Shown here piece after piece: positions 1 to 6,193 of a DNA stretch of 7,795 bases. This DNA is from Gammaproteobacteria bacterium (lineage in GTDB: Bacteria > Pseudomonadota > Gammaproteobacteria > Nitrosococcales > Methylophagaceae), in assembly GCA_002402245.1 (NCBI GenBank), contig NVVP01000009.1:18672-26466 (forward strand). The letters run 5' to 3'. A program made the translations under genes and the position numbers. The first letter of the stretch is position 1, and every line of letters begins with the position of its first letter. Below the pieces are notes generated by a model. The model made no database searches, was not told the origin of the DNA, and saw only the letters and a program-made list of their open reading frames with translations.

Positions 1-1751
1 AACTGCTTACTATTCGGCCCATAAAGTAAAAATAGGAAGTTTTCCGGATCAGGGTAATCTGCATTCCAGCCCCATTGGAAAATCTGGGCCTGACCTGTTT
101 TTATTTTATCTTGAAAGCGGTTGTAATCAGTTTCACGAATAACAAGCTGAATATCTATTTTTTGAAATTGCTTTCGAATCCAATCAAAACGCGCTTTTGA
201 ACCTGGACCACTACCCGTAGTATCAAAATAAAGAATCAATGGCTCACCTGTTGTAGCCGAACGCCCTTCTGGGTAACCCGCTAAGGTAAGTAATTTCTTT
301 GCCTCAGTAATTGATTTTCTTACTGCCGTGCCATTGTCCCAATTGTATACCTGAGTATTAAAGTTATTTTCATCATTACTATAACCATATATCCCTGGTG
401 GAATAGGTCCTTGAGCTGCTATTCCTCTACCATTCATAAAGATAGATATATATTCTTCTTGATCTACCGTGATTGAAATAGCCAGCCTCAATGATTTTTT
501 ATGTTCATCATAGCCACCTACAACCGGATCATTCATATTAAAGCCCGTGTAGAACATTGATGCTTCTACTGTTGTTTTTAATTGAATACCTTTTTCTTTC
601 ATCGCATCACTTAAACCAAGAGCTCCTGAATCTGCCATTTGAATAGCCTGATCGAAACTATCTGAACTTATACCGCTAATATCATAATAACCTTGAAGAA
701 ATTTATTCCAATATGAAATGCTTTCTTTTTCTAGGGTAAATACCACTTTATCTATAAGGGGTAATTGTTTACCTGCATCTTGTAATAGCCCTTGTAATTC
801 GTCACCTTGCTCGCCTTCTTTAGGATAGAAATCCTGATGATAATTGGGGTTTTTTTCAAGTACCATTCTTAAGTTTGGATTATTTTCGGTGAGTTGATAA
901 GGTCCTGTACCAACAGGATATAGATCTAAGCTAATATTTTTATCGATCAATACTTTCTGATCGTAAAATACATCCGCCTCCCAAGGAACAGGAGAAAAGA
1001 AAGGCATGGCTAACCAGTATTTTAGTTGAGGATACTTGCCATTCACTTTAATTTGATACGTGTAGCGATCAACTATTTTAACGCCCGAAATATCATGCTT
1101 CAATAAATCTACCCCACTATCTTGCTGCTGAAGAGTGCGTAATTGTTTTGCATAGTCACCTAAGCCGACAATATAGTTAACCATCAAACCGATAATAGGT
1201 GAATGTAGTTCAGGATGAGCTAAACGTTTAATTTGATAAACATAATCAGCCGCAATAAGTTCTCGGGTGCCTTGCTGTTTAAAATCAGCAATCGTTTTAA
1301 TTTCTTCAGCCTCTGCCACACTCAGTTGATGATAGCTATAATCCCCTTTAGATGTTTTCATAAAAGCGGGATGAGGTTGATAATAAATACCCGGCTTAAT
1401 ACTAATGTCATAAGTGCTATAGGCAATATTACTATCATTGACTGTCACTATTTCATTATCTGTATTGAAATACTTAACTGTCGGCATTTTTTCAGCTGTT
1501 AGGGGGATTAAGCTATAAGGCCGTTTCAAATAATGATATTGGAAAGGTGGCTCATAGACTTGGCCGGTAATAACCACTTCATTAGAGCCATATGAACGTG
1601 CCGGGTCTAAATGTTTCGGCCGCAGCGAAAATGAACTATATAGGGTTGAAATATTACTTTCATCATCAGAGTAAGGTGAATTAAGTACAGCTACGTCACA
1701 GCCAGACAACATTACGCACACCATGATATAAAAATACGAACAATATCGCAT
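1..1751 (-). CDS. ABC transporter solute-binding protein, family 5, lipoprotein (partial, C-terminus off left edge)
   Basis: This is probably the substrate-capturing component of a peptide-type ABC importer. The frame is open for 583 codons from an ATG at 1751 to the window edge, with no stop or frameshift. Residues 1-18 form a short lipoprotein signal ending in the lipobox LSGC, with the lipidated cysteine at 18. Asp19 at the +2 position is the classical inner-membrane retention signal, which suits a tethered binding protein. Family 5 (SBP_bac_5, OppA/DppA-like) hallmarks are RPKHLDPARSY near 44-54, a PVGTGPY segment near 280, and WGWNADYPDPENF at 560-572 close to the edge. The start is supported by an AAGGTG ribosome site 3 bases upstream (1755-1760). 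The gene diverges from fabI, and permease and ATPase genes, if present, would lie further left. From memory, Pseudomonas aeruginosa also has peptide-type ABC genes next to fabI. The substrate cannot be read from sequence. Family membership is fairly sure. Confidence 0.9.
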   Translation of the reverse strand, partial: MRYCSYFYIMVCVMLSGCDVAVLNSPYSDDESNISTLYSSFSLRPKHLDPARSYGSNEVVITGQVYEPPFQYHYLKRPYSLIPLTAEKMPTVKYFNTDNEIVTVNDSNIAYSTYDISIKPGIYYQPHPAFMKTSKGDYSYHQLSVAEAEEIKTIADFKQQGTRELIAADYVYQIKRLAHPELHSPIIGLMVNYIVGLGDYAKQLRTLQQQDSGVDLLKHDISGVKIVDRYTYQIKVNGKYPQLKYWLAMPFFSPVPWEADVFYDQKVLIDKNISLDLYPVGTGPYQLTENNPNLRMVLEKNPNYHQDFYPKEGEQGDELQGLLQDAGKQLPLIDKVVFTLEKESISYWNKFLQGYYDISGISSDSFDQAIQMADSGALGLSDAMKEKGIQLKTTVEASMFYTGFNMNDPVVGGYDEHKKSLRLAISITVDQEEYISIFMNGRGIAAQGPIPPGIYGYSNDENNFNTQVYNWDNGTAVRKSITEAKKLLTLAGYPEGRSATTGEPLILYFDTTGSGPGSKARFDWIRKQFQKIDIQLVIRETDYNRFQDKIKTGQAQIFQWGWNADYPDPENFLFLLYGPNSKQ

Positions 1752-1754
1752 AAA

Positions 1755-1760
1755 CACCTT
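1755..1760 (-). promoter_or_regulatory. Ribosome binding site of the solute-binding protein gene
   Basis: AAGGTG on the minus strand lies 3 bases before the ATG at 1751. It supports that ATG over the internal Met codons 10 and 14, which would destroy the lipoprotein signal peptide. Confidence 0.7.
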
Positions 1761-1786
1761 AAATACAGTTAGATTAGATAAATCAT

Positions 1787-1792
1787 ATTATA
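1787..1792 (-). promoter_or_regulatory. Possible -10 element for the solute-binding protein gene
   Basis: A perfect TATAAT hexamer on the minus strand lies 35 bases upstream of the start codon. No good TTGACA-like partner stands 16-18 bases further upstream; the best is GAGGCA, matching 3 of 6. The call rests on the -10 alone in an AT-rich spacer. Confidence 0.35.
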
Positions 1793-1829
1793 ACGGCTTA
1801 TCAAACAGGCTGCCTCTTTCAGAAACGAT

Positions 1830-1846
1830 TAAACTAAGGTAGTTTA
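1830..1846. promoter_or_regulatory. Inverted repeat in the fabI leader, candidate operator
   Basis: TAAACTA, spacer AGG, TAGTTTA is a perfect 7-base inverted repeat with a 3-base spacer. It ends 35 bases before the fabI ATG and overlaps the best -10-like bases (TTTATAG, 1843-1849). Such spacing and symmetry fit a dimeric repressor site, but the sequence does not match FadR or FabR operators as I know them. It could also be a weak RNA hairpin or chance in AT-rich DNA. Confidence 0.35.
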
Positions 1847-1881
1847 TAGCGTTTATTTCATCATATTTTAGGAGTCCTCTT

Positions 1882-2667
1882 ATGGGTTTTTTACAAGGAA
1901 AGCGTGTTTTAATCGTAGGTGTGGCTAGCGCTCGTTCAATCGCATCTGGCATTGCGCTTGCTATGGCGCGCGAAGGTGCTGAGATTGCATTTACTTATCA
2001 AACAGAAAAATTAAAATCACGTGTCGAAAAAATTGCGGTTGAATGTGGCTCAGATCCCGCATTACTGTTCCCATGTGATGTAGCAAGTGATGAACAAATA
2101 GAAAATGTGTTTGAACAGTTATCTAAACATTGGGATGGGCTTGACACTATTATCCATGCCGTTGCATTTGCACCACGTGAACAGTTACAAGGTGATTATG
2201 TCAGCAGTGTTAACCGTGAAGGTTTTGCTATTGCACACGATATCAGTGCCTATAGTTTTGCAGCCCTTGCAAAAGCAGGCAGAAAAATGATGGCTGAGCG
2301 TAATGGTTCATTATTAACATTAAGTTACTTAGGTGCTGAACGTGCTATTGATAACTACAATGTAATGGGTATTGCCAAGGCAAGTTTAGAAGCGAGCGTT
2401 CGTTATATGGCGCTTTCTCTTGGCCCAGAAGGTATTCGTGTTAATGCTATTTCTGCCGGACCAATTAAAACATTAGCATCAGCCGGCATTGCCGATTTTG
2501 GTAAAAAATTAACTCAAGGTGCTGCAGCTTCGCCACTACGTCGAAATGTAACTATTGATGAAGTGGGTAATGTTGCTGCCTTCCTATGCTCAGACCTCGC
2601 CTCAGGTATCACAGGTGAAATAACCTATGTTGATAGCGGCTTTAATATCGTCGGTATTACAGGCTAA
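1882..2667 (+). CDS. fabI: Enoyl-[acyl-carrier-protein] reductase, NADH-dependent
   Basis: FabI reduces the trans-2-enoyl-ACP double bond, the last step of each fatty acid elongation cycle, in the cytoplasm. The 261-residue product aligns with E. coli FabI (262) almost end to end. It has the MGFL start, a Rossmann-type cofactor segment (GVASARSIASGIA, about 13-25), CDVASD near 65-70, and the FabI-type active site Tyr149, Tyr159 and Lys166 (Y-x6-Y-x6-K), equivalent to E. coli Tyr146, Tyr156 and Lys163. AGGAG at 1870-1874, 7 bases upstream, fixes the ATG. The residues matching E. coli Ser91 and Gly93 are both Ala (93 and 95), while those matching Met159 and Phe203 are kept (162, 206). The gene is monocistronic, diverging from the solute-binding protein gene and converging on ppiD. 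Classical FabI is clearly favoured over FabV or FabL by length and sequence. Confidence 0.98.
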   Translation: MGFLQGKRVLIVGVASARSIASGIALAMAREGAEIAFTYQTEKLKSRVEKIAVECGSDPALLFPCDVASDEQIENVFEQLSKHWDGLDTIIHAVAFAPREQLQGDYVSSVNREGFAIAHDISAYSFAALAKAGRKMMAERNGSLLTLSYLGAERAIDNYNVMGIAKASLEASVRYMALSLGPEGIRVNAISAGPIKTLASAGIADFGKKLTQGAAASPLRRNVTIDEVGNVAAFLCSDLASGITGEITYVDSGFNIVGITG

Positions 2668-2681
2668 ACATCAGCTTGGTA

Positions 2682-2698
2682 ATCACCATCATGGTGAT
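2682..2698. repeat. Small perfect palindrome after fabI
   Basis: ATCACCAT-C-ATGGTGAT is an 8-base perfect inverted repeat around one base, starting 14 bases after the fabI stop. As RNA it folds as ATCACC/GGTGAT with a 5-base loop. It lacks a following T-run on either strand, so it is not itself a terminator. It might stabilise the fabI mRNA 3' end or bind a protein. Function is unknown. Confidence 0.4.
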
Positions 2699-2701
2699 AA
2701 T

Positions 2702-2730
2702 AAAAAAGGCGCCATTTAGGCGCCTTTTTT
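2702..2730. terminator. Bidirectional intrinsic terminator between fabI and ppiD
   Basis: Twelve-base arms, six A then GGCGCC, and GGCGCC then six T, flank the loop ATTTA. The GC core with T-runs on both strands serves the convergent genes fabI (plus) and ppiD (minus). It lies 34 bases after the fabI stop and 25 bases past the ppiD stop. Confidence 0.93.
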
Positions 2731-2755
2731 ATTGGTAGCAATTAACTAGCTTTAA

Positions 2756-4648
2756 TTAAAGGTATTTATTAAATACTTCAACCGTGGCTTCATCTCTCAC
2801 ACTTTCAATAAACGCTTGTAACTCACTATCACTGTAAGTACGCGCTAAATGAGAAGCCAAGCCATCACGTTGCTCATCTGTTGCATCATTTTGACCATCA
2901 CGTATCGCGCTTAACTTCACAGCAATATAATTACCATTTGTCGCGATAAAGCTTAAGTATTCAGCTTCATTTACACTAGGTTTTGCCATGGAAAATACAC
3001 GCTCAAGCACCTGCTGGCTTAATTCATCACTATCACGGCTATAAAATACGGCTTCATTCCAATTATTCTCAGCAAATAACATCATTGGATTTTCACCCAC
3101 TTTCATTCTTTCTAAAATAGCATCACCTTGCTCTGTTGCTAATGCTATCGCTTTTTCAAAGCGTAGCTGCTCCATAATTGCAGGAGAAACAGACTCAAAC
3201 GGTAATTGACTTGCTGGGGTATGTTTATTTTTATGCAATACCACTAAATGTGTTTTGCCTAATTCAATTACCGCACTATTTAAATTATTAACTAATACAT
3301 CTTCACTAAAGGCTGCCATTACTATTTTTCTATTCGCAGCGATGCCTGAGCCTGATGTATTACCTTGTCTCAAAAAGCTTGTTGACGTTTTAACTTCTAA
3401 GTTTAATTCTTCAGCCGTTATATCTAAATCATCAGGATTTTCAAAGCTTAAATTTGCTAATTGATCCGCTTTTTCAAAAAACTCATTTTCTGCTTGCTGA
3501 TTACGGTAAAGTGACTCAACTTCAGATTTTACTTCAACAAAGCCCTTTCCTTTTGCTGATGTAACAGCCGTTAATTGAATTAAATGATGTCCAAACTCTG
3601 TTTTGACAATGTCACTAACATCACCCTCATTAACAAGTGAAAAAGCAGCCTTTTCAAATGCAACGTCCATTACATCACGTTGAAAGAAACCTACGTCTCC
3701 GCCTTGTTTAGCTGAACCGACATCTTGCGACAACTCAATGGCTAAATCAGCAAAAAGTTCACCTTGTGCCAATCTAGTTTTTATCTGTTCTAACGTTGCA
3801 CGAGCAGCAACGTCATCGCCTTCTATTAATATATGGCTTGCTTTTCGTTGCTCAGGACCAAAAAATAATTCTTCATTATCAACATAAAAACTTTGCAAGT
3901 CAGCATCAGTTACTTCAATGGCTTTGCTTAGCTCGTCAATTGATAATTCAACATAATCAACCGTGACACGCTCTGGAGACAGGTAGTTGACGGTATGTTC
4001 ATCATAATAAGTTTCAATCTCGCCCGCTTCAACTGAAATAGTGTCTACTAATGCAAGTGCAGGGATCACGCCATAAGCGATTTCTCTTTGCTGATTTTCT
4101 AAGCGTAATAAGTTATTCACTGCGGCATCAGAAACTAGCGTTGATTGTTTTACATTCGCAGTCAGCTCTTGTATTGCTGAATCCATGCGTAGTTCACTTT
4201 CATAACGCTCAGGGGTTAAGCCTATTCTAGCTAACATGATTGCATAACGTTCAGAATCAAACTGCCCGTCTTTTTGGAATGCTGGAGTCGATTGAATCAT
4301 TCTATTTAATTGGTCATTGCTGACACGTTGACCTAGGTCAAAACCAGCTGATAATAATAGTTTCTTATTAATTAGCTCATCTAAAATACTTTCTTTAACT
4401 GTCATTGAATCAAATAATGATGGATCAAAAGCATCGCCCATTCTTGCTCTCATTTGATCGCGATAACTCTGTAAAGATCGTTGATACTCACCCTGTTTAA
4501 TTGATTCACCATTCACAGTTGCAATGATATTATCTGAAGGAGCTGTTATATAGGAGTTAACTCCCCATAAAGCAAAAGGAATTGTTATTAAACCTACAAT
4601 AAACCAAGCAACCCAACCTTGAGCGCGTTCACGAATGAAATGCAACAT
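2756..4648 (-). CDS. ppiD: Periplasmic folding chaperone PpiD (parvulin-domain, inner-membrane anchored)
   Basis: PpiD is anchored in the inner membrane near the Sec translocon and assists proteins emerging into the periplasm. The product is 630 residues, close to E. coli PpiD (about 623). It has a short basic cytoplasmic N-terminus (MLHFIRERAQGW), one transmembrane helix at about 13-33, a SurA_N-like chaperone region at about 35-190, a single parvulin domain at about 265-361 (KASHIL at 269-274, FGHHLI at 353-358), and a long C-terminal region typical of the family. The E. coli parvulin domain is thought to have little isomerase activity, and nothing here settles that for this protein. The ATG has a modest AGGT site 9 bases upstream (4658-4661). 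The gene follows hupB and two tRNA genes but is cut off from them by a terminator, so it probably has its own promoter. hupB-ppiD linkage is widespread in gammaproteobacteria. Confidence 0.97.
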   Translation of the reverse strand: MLHFIRERAQGWVAWFIVGLITIPFALWGVNSYITAPSDNIIATVNGESIKQGEYQRSLQSYRDQMRARMGDAFDPSLFDSMTVKESILDELINKKLLLSAGFDLGQRVSNDQLNRMIQSTPAFQKDGQFDSERYAIMLARIGLTPERYESELRMDSAIQELTANVKQSTLVSDAAVNNLLRLENQQREIAYGVIPALALVDTISVEAGEIETYYDEHTVNYLSPERVTVDYVELSIDELSKAIEVTDADLQSFYVDNEELFFGPEQRKASHILIEGDDVAARATLEQIKTRLAQGELFADLAIELSQDVGSAKQGGDVGFFQRDVMDVAFEKAAFSLVNEGDVSDIVKTEFGHHLIQLTAVTSAKGKGFVEVKSEVESLYRNQQAENEFFEKADQLANLSFENPDDLDITAEELNLEVKTSTSFLRQGNTSGSGIAANRKIVMAAFSEDVLVNNLNSAVIELGKTHLVVLHKNKHTPASQLPFESVSPAIMEQLRFEKAIALATEQGDAILERMKVGENPMMLFAENNWNEAVFYSRDSDELSQQVLERVFSMAKPSVNEAEYLSFIATNGNYIAVKLSAIRDGQNDATDEQRDGLASHLARTYSDSELQAFIESVRDEATVEVFNKYL

Positions 4649-4675
4649 AGATAGAAAACCTACATGAAAAAAATA

Positions 4676-4684
4676 ATTACAGCA
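4676..4684 (-). promoter_or_regulatory. Candidate extended -10 promoter of ppiD
   Basis: TGC followed by TGTAAT on the minus strand matches the extended -10 form TGnTATAAT with one mismatch. It lies between the upstream terminator and the ppiD start, and would give a leader of about 20 bases including the ribosome site. The -35 position falls in a T-tract and does not match TTGACA. No sigma-32-like element was evident. Confidence 0.4.
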
Positions 4685-4696
4685 CTTAAAAAATGC

Positions 4697-4733
4697 AAAA
4701 AAAAAGGCGCATTTAAAAAATAAATGCGCCTTT
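4697..4733 (-). terminator. Intrinsic terminator after the tRNA-Val/tRNA-Asp genes
   Basis: On the minus strand AAAGGCGCATTTA pairs perfectly with TAAATGCGCCTTT around a five-T loop (arms 4721-4733 and 4703-4715). The 3' arm runs into nine consecutive T. It lies 7 bases beyond the 3' end of tRNA-Asp and separates the hupB-tRNA unit from ppiD. Confidence 0.93.
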
Positions 4734-4740
4734 CAATATC

Positions 4741-4817
4741 TGGCGGAGCGGACGGGACTCGAACCCGCGACCTCCGGCGTGACAGGCCAGCATTCTAACC
4801 AGCTGAACTACCGCTCC
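4741..4817 (-). tRNA. tRNA-Asp (anticodon GTC)
   Basis: The 77-base minus-strand gene begins GGAGCGG and ends CCGCTCCGCCA. Acceptor arms pair (GGAGCGG/CCGCTCC) and the CCA is encoded. The D arm contains AGTTCAGCTGGTTAGA, the anticodon loop CTGTCAC carries GTC, and the T arm has GGTTCGAGTCC. It closely matches E. coli tRNA-Asp. It lies 6 bases downstream of tRNA-Val in the direction of transcription and is followed by a strong terminator. Confidence 0.98.
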
Positions 4818-4823
4818 ATTTCT

Positions 4824-4899
4824 TGGTGGGTGTTGAGGGGCTCGAACCCCCGACCCTCGCCTTGTAAGGGCGATGCTCTCCCAACTGAGCTAAACACCC
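4824..4899 (-). tRNA. tRNA-Val (anticodon TAC)
   Basis: The 76-base minus-strand gene begins GGGTGTT and ends AACACCCACCA with encoded CCA. The D arm is TAGCTCAGTTGGGAGAGC, the anticodon loop CTTACAA carries TAC, and the T arm is GGGGGTTCGAGCCCC. Its 5' end is only 12 bases after the hupB stop, with no terminator or evident promoter between. It is therefore likely released from a hupB transcript by RNase P and other processing. Confidence 0.98.
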
Positions 4900-4911
4900 C
4901 AAGAAAAAAAA

Positions 4912-5184
4912 CTAGTTTACAGCATCTTTTAAAGCTTTACCAGCTTTAAATGCAGGAATTTTTGCTGCTTTGATTTGAATTTCTTCGCCTGTACGTGGGT
5001 TACGGCCTGTGCGTGCAGCACGGTCACGAACAGAGAATGTACCAAAACCAACTAGAGTAACTTGGTCACCACTACTTAACGCACCTGTTACAGCACTTGT
5101 TACGCCATCTACAGCTAGAGCTGCTTTTGCTTTAGAAATATCCGCAGCAGCTGCAACAGCATCGATCAATTCAGATTTATTCAC
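4912..5184 (-). CDS. hupB: DNA-binding protein HU-beta
   Basis: HU is a small dimeric DNA-bending protein that compacts the nucleoid and assists replication, recombination and transcription. The 90-residue product has the family's full length. It has the helical N-terminus MNKSELIDAVA, the GFGTF turn at 46-50, and the DNA-binding arm with RNPRTG at 61-66, including the intercalating Pro63. The C-terminus is KIPAFKAGKALKDAVN. The start codon is GTG at 5184, chosen because it gives the canonical N-terminus and has GAGGA 8 bases upstream. A TTGACA-type promoter lies about 80 bases upstream. tRNA-Val follows 12 bases after the TAG stop. Usual neighbours are lon upstream and ppiD downstream; ppiD is retained beyond the tRNAs, but upstream is rsmA. 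The alpha/beta subtype rests mainly on the ppiD linkage. Confidence 0.97.
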   Translation of the reverse strand: MNKSELIDAVAAAADISKAKAALAVDGVTSAVTGALSSGDQVTLVGFGTFSVRDRAARTGRNPRTGEEIQIKAAKIPAFKAGKALKDAVN

Positions 5185-5192
5185 AATATAAT

Positions 5193-5197
5193 TCCTC
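5193..5197 (-). promoter_or_regulatory. Ribosome binding site of hupB
   Basis: GAGGA on the minus strand stands 8 bases before the GTG codon at 5184. It supports the non-ATG start of hupB. Confidence 0.8.
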
Positions 5198-5263
5198 AGT
5201 CTTGTTAATATTTATTAGTCATCATCCCTACCGACGAACAGCTAACTGCCCTATTGGGGAATG

Positions 5264-5295
5264 AGTATATAACTACAGCAAAAACGGCGTGTCAA
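5264..5295 (-). promoter_or_regulatory. Sigma-70-type promoter for hupB and the tRNA genes
   Basis: A perfect TTGACA lies on the minus strand at 5290-5295. Candidate -10 hexamers are TTATAT (17-base spacer), TATATA (18) and TATACT (20), all within 5264-5272. The resulting hupB leader would be about 70-75 bases. This is the strongest promoter-like sequence in the window, as expected for an abundant nucleoid protein and tRNA genes. Confidence 0.7.
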
Positions 5296-5389
5296 GACAA
5301 AACCCATGATTTAATCCACCCTTTGTTTTTATTTAAGCCTTACTAGCGATTAATATGGCTTTTTAACGCTCATACTTATTAATGAATCT

Positions 5390-6193
5390 TTATCCCTTAG
5401 ATGCAGCTAACCACGCCTGTGTAAGCGATACATACTGTTCAACAGAAATAGTTTCTGGTCGCTGGTCAAGCTTAATACCCACTTGTGTGATAATTTCCTG
5501 GGAAACTACCTTTTTCAAGGTGTTAGCGATAGTTTTCCGCCTTTGAGAAAAGGCTTGAGTCACAATTCTAGCTAACGATTTAATCGGTACATTGCCACCG
5601 ACTCTTTCTGACAATGGCTTTAAATAAATAATTGCCGACTCAACCTTAGGAATAGGATCAAATGCTTCAGGTGGCACAAGAAACAATAACTCAGCCTGGC
5701 ATTGATACTGAACCATAATCGTTAAGCGGCCATATTGCTTGCCACCCGGTTGCGCACAAATTCGTTCCACTACTTCACGCTGTAGCATAAAGCACATATC
5801 TTCAATAATCTCCGACTGCTCTAATAAATGGAACAGTAACGGCGTAGTGATGTTGTAAGGTAAATTACCCAAAACGCGCAGCTTTTCATCACTTTTAACG
5901 AGCGTTTTATAGTTAAAACTCAACGCATCAGCTTGGTGAATCGTCAAATGTGGATAGTTCGACAGCTTTGCTTCTAATAAGGGAATTAAGTCACGATCTA
6001 ACTCAATTACATCAAGTTGATCACCTTGTTGTAATAAAGGCTCCGTAATGGCTGCTCTACCGGGACCGATTTCAACTAAATGCTCGCCAGGTTTCGGATC
6101 GACTGCGCCGACAATATCATCAATTACTGATTGATCTATTAGAAAGTTCTGACCGAAGCGCTTTCGTGCTTTTGGAGTGTGAAATTTACTCAT
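5390..6193 (-). CDS. rsmA: 16S rRNA dimethyladenosine transferase (A1518/A1519)
   Basis: RsmA (KsgA) uses S-adenosylmethionine to dimethylate two adjacent adenines near the 3' end of 16S rRNA late in 30S assembly. The 267-residue product has the family N-terminus KARKRFGQNFL (8-18) and the SAM-binding motif VEIGPGRAAIT (40-50). ELDRD follows at 64-68, the second SAM motif area is QADAL at 87-91, and the catalytic NLPY is at 110-113. PPEAFDPIPKVESA (174-187) and FSQRRKT complete the family signature. The usual GPGL is GPGR here (Arg46), a small deviation. The ATG overlaps the pdxA stop in an ATGA of 4 bases, with only a weak GAG 9 bases upstream, so translation is probably coupled to pdxA. No convincing intrinsic terminator follows, and apaG/apaH, often found after rsmA, are absent before hupB. 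Confidence 0.98.
   Translation of the reverse strand: MSKFHTPKARKRFGQNFLIDQSVIDDIVGAVDPKPGEHLVEIGPGRAAITEPLLQQGDQLDVIELDRDLIPLLEAKLSNYPHLTIHQADALSFNYKTLVKSDEKLRVLGNLPYNITTPLLFHLLEQSEIIEDMCFMLQREVVERICAQPGGKQYGRLTIMVQYQCQAELLFLVPPEAFDPIPKVESAIIYLKPLSERVGGNVPIKSLARIVTQAFSQRRKTIANTLKKVVSQEIITQVGIKLDQRPETISVEQYVSLTQAWLAASKG

Noticed and set aside
1233..1502. An 89-codon open frame on the plus strand
   Set aside because: It is antisense to the intact solute-binding protein gene and its translation resembles no family I know.
1798..1850. A full sigma-70 promoter for fabI
   Set aside because: Only -10-like bases (TTATAG area) are seen, and no TTGACA-like hexamer lies at suitable spacing.
3255..3464. 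A 69-codon open frame on the plus strand
   Set aside because: It is antisense to ppiD, with no domain or convincing ribosome site.
4928..4950. Hairpin TTTAAAGC/GCTTTAAA near the end of hupB as a terminator before tRNA-Val
   Set aside because: The stem is AT-rich and inside the hupB coding sequence, and the T-run is 16 bases away rather than adjacent.
5334..5363. AAGCC/GGCTT hairpin after rsmA as its terminator
   Set aside because: The stem is 5 base pairs with a 17-base loop and no T-run follows on the minus strand.
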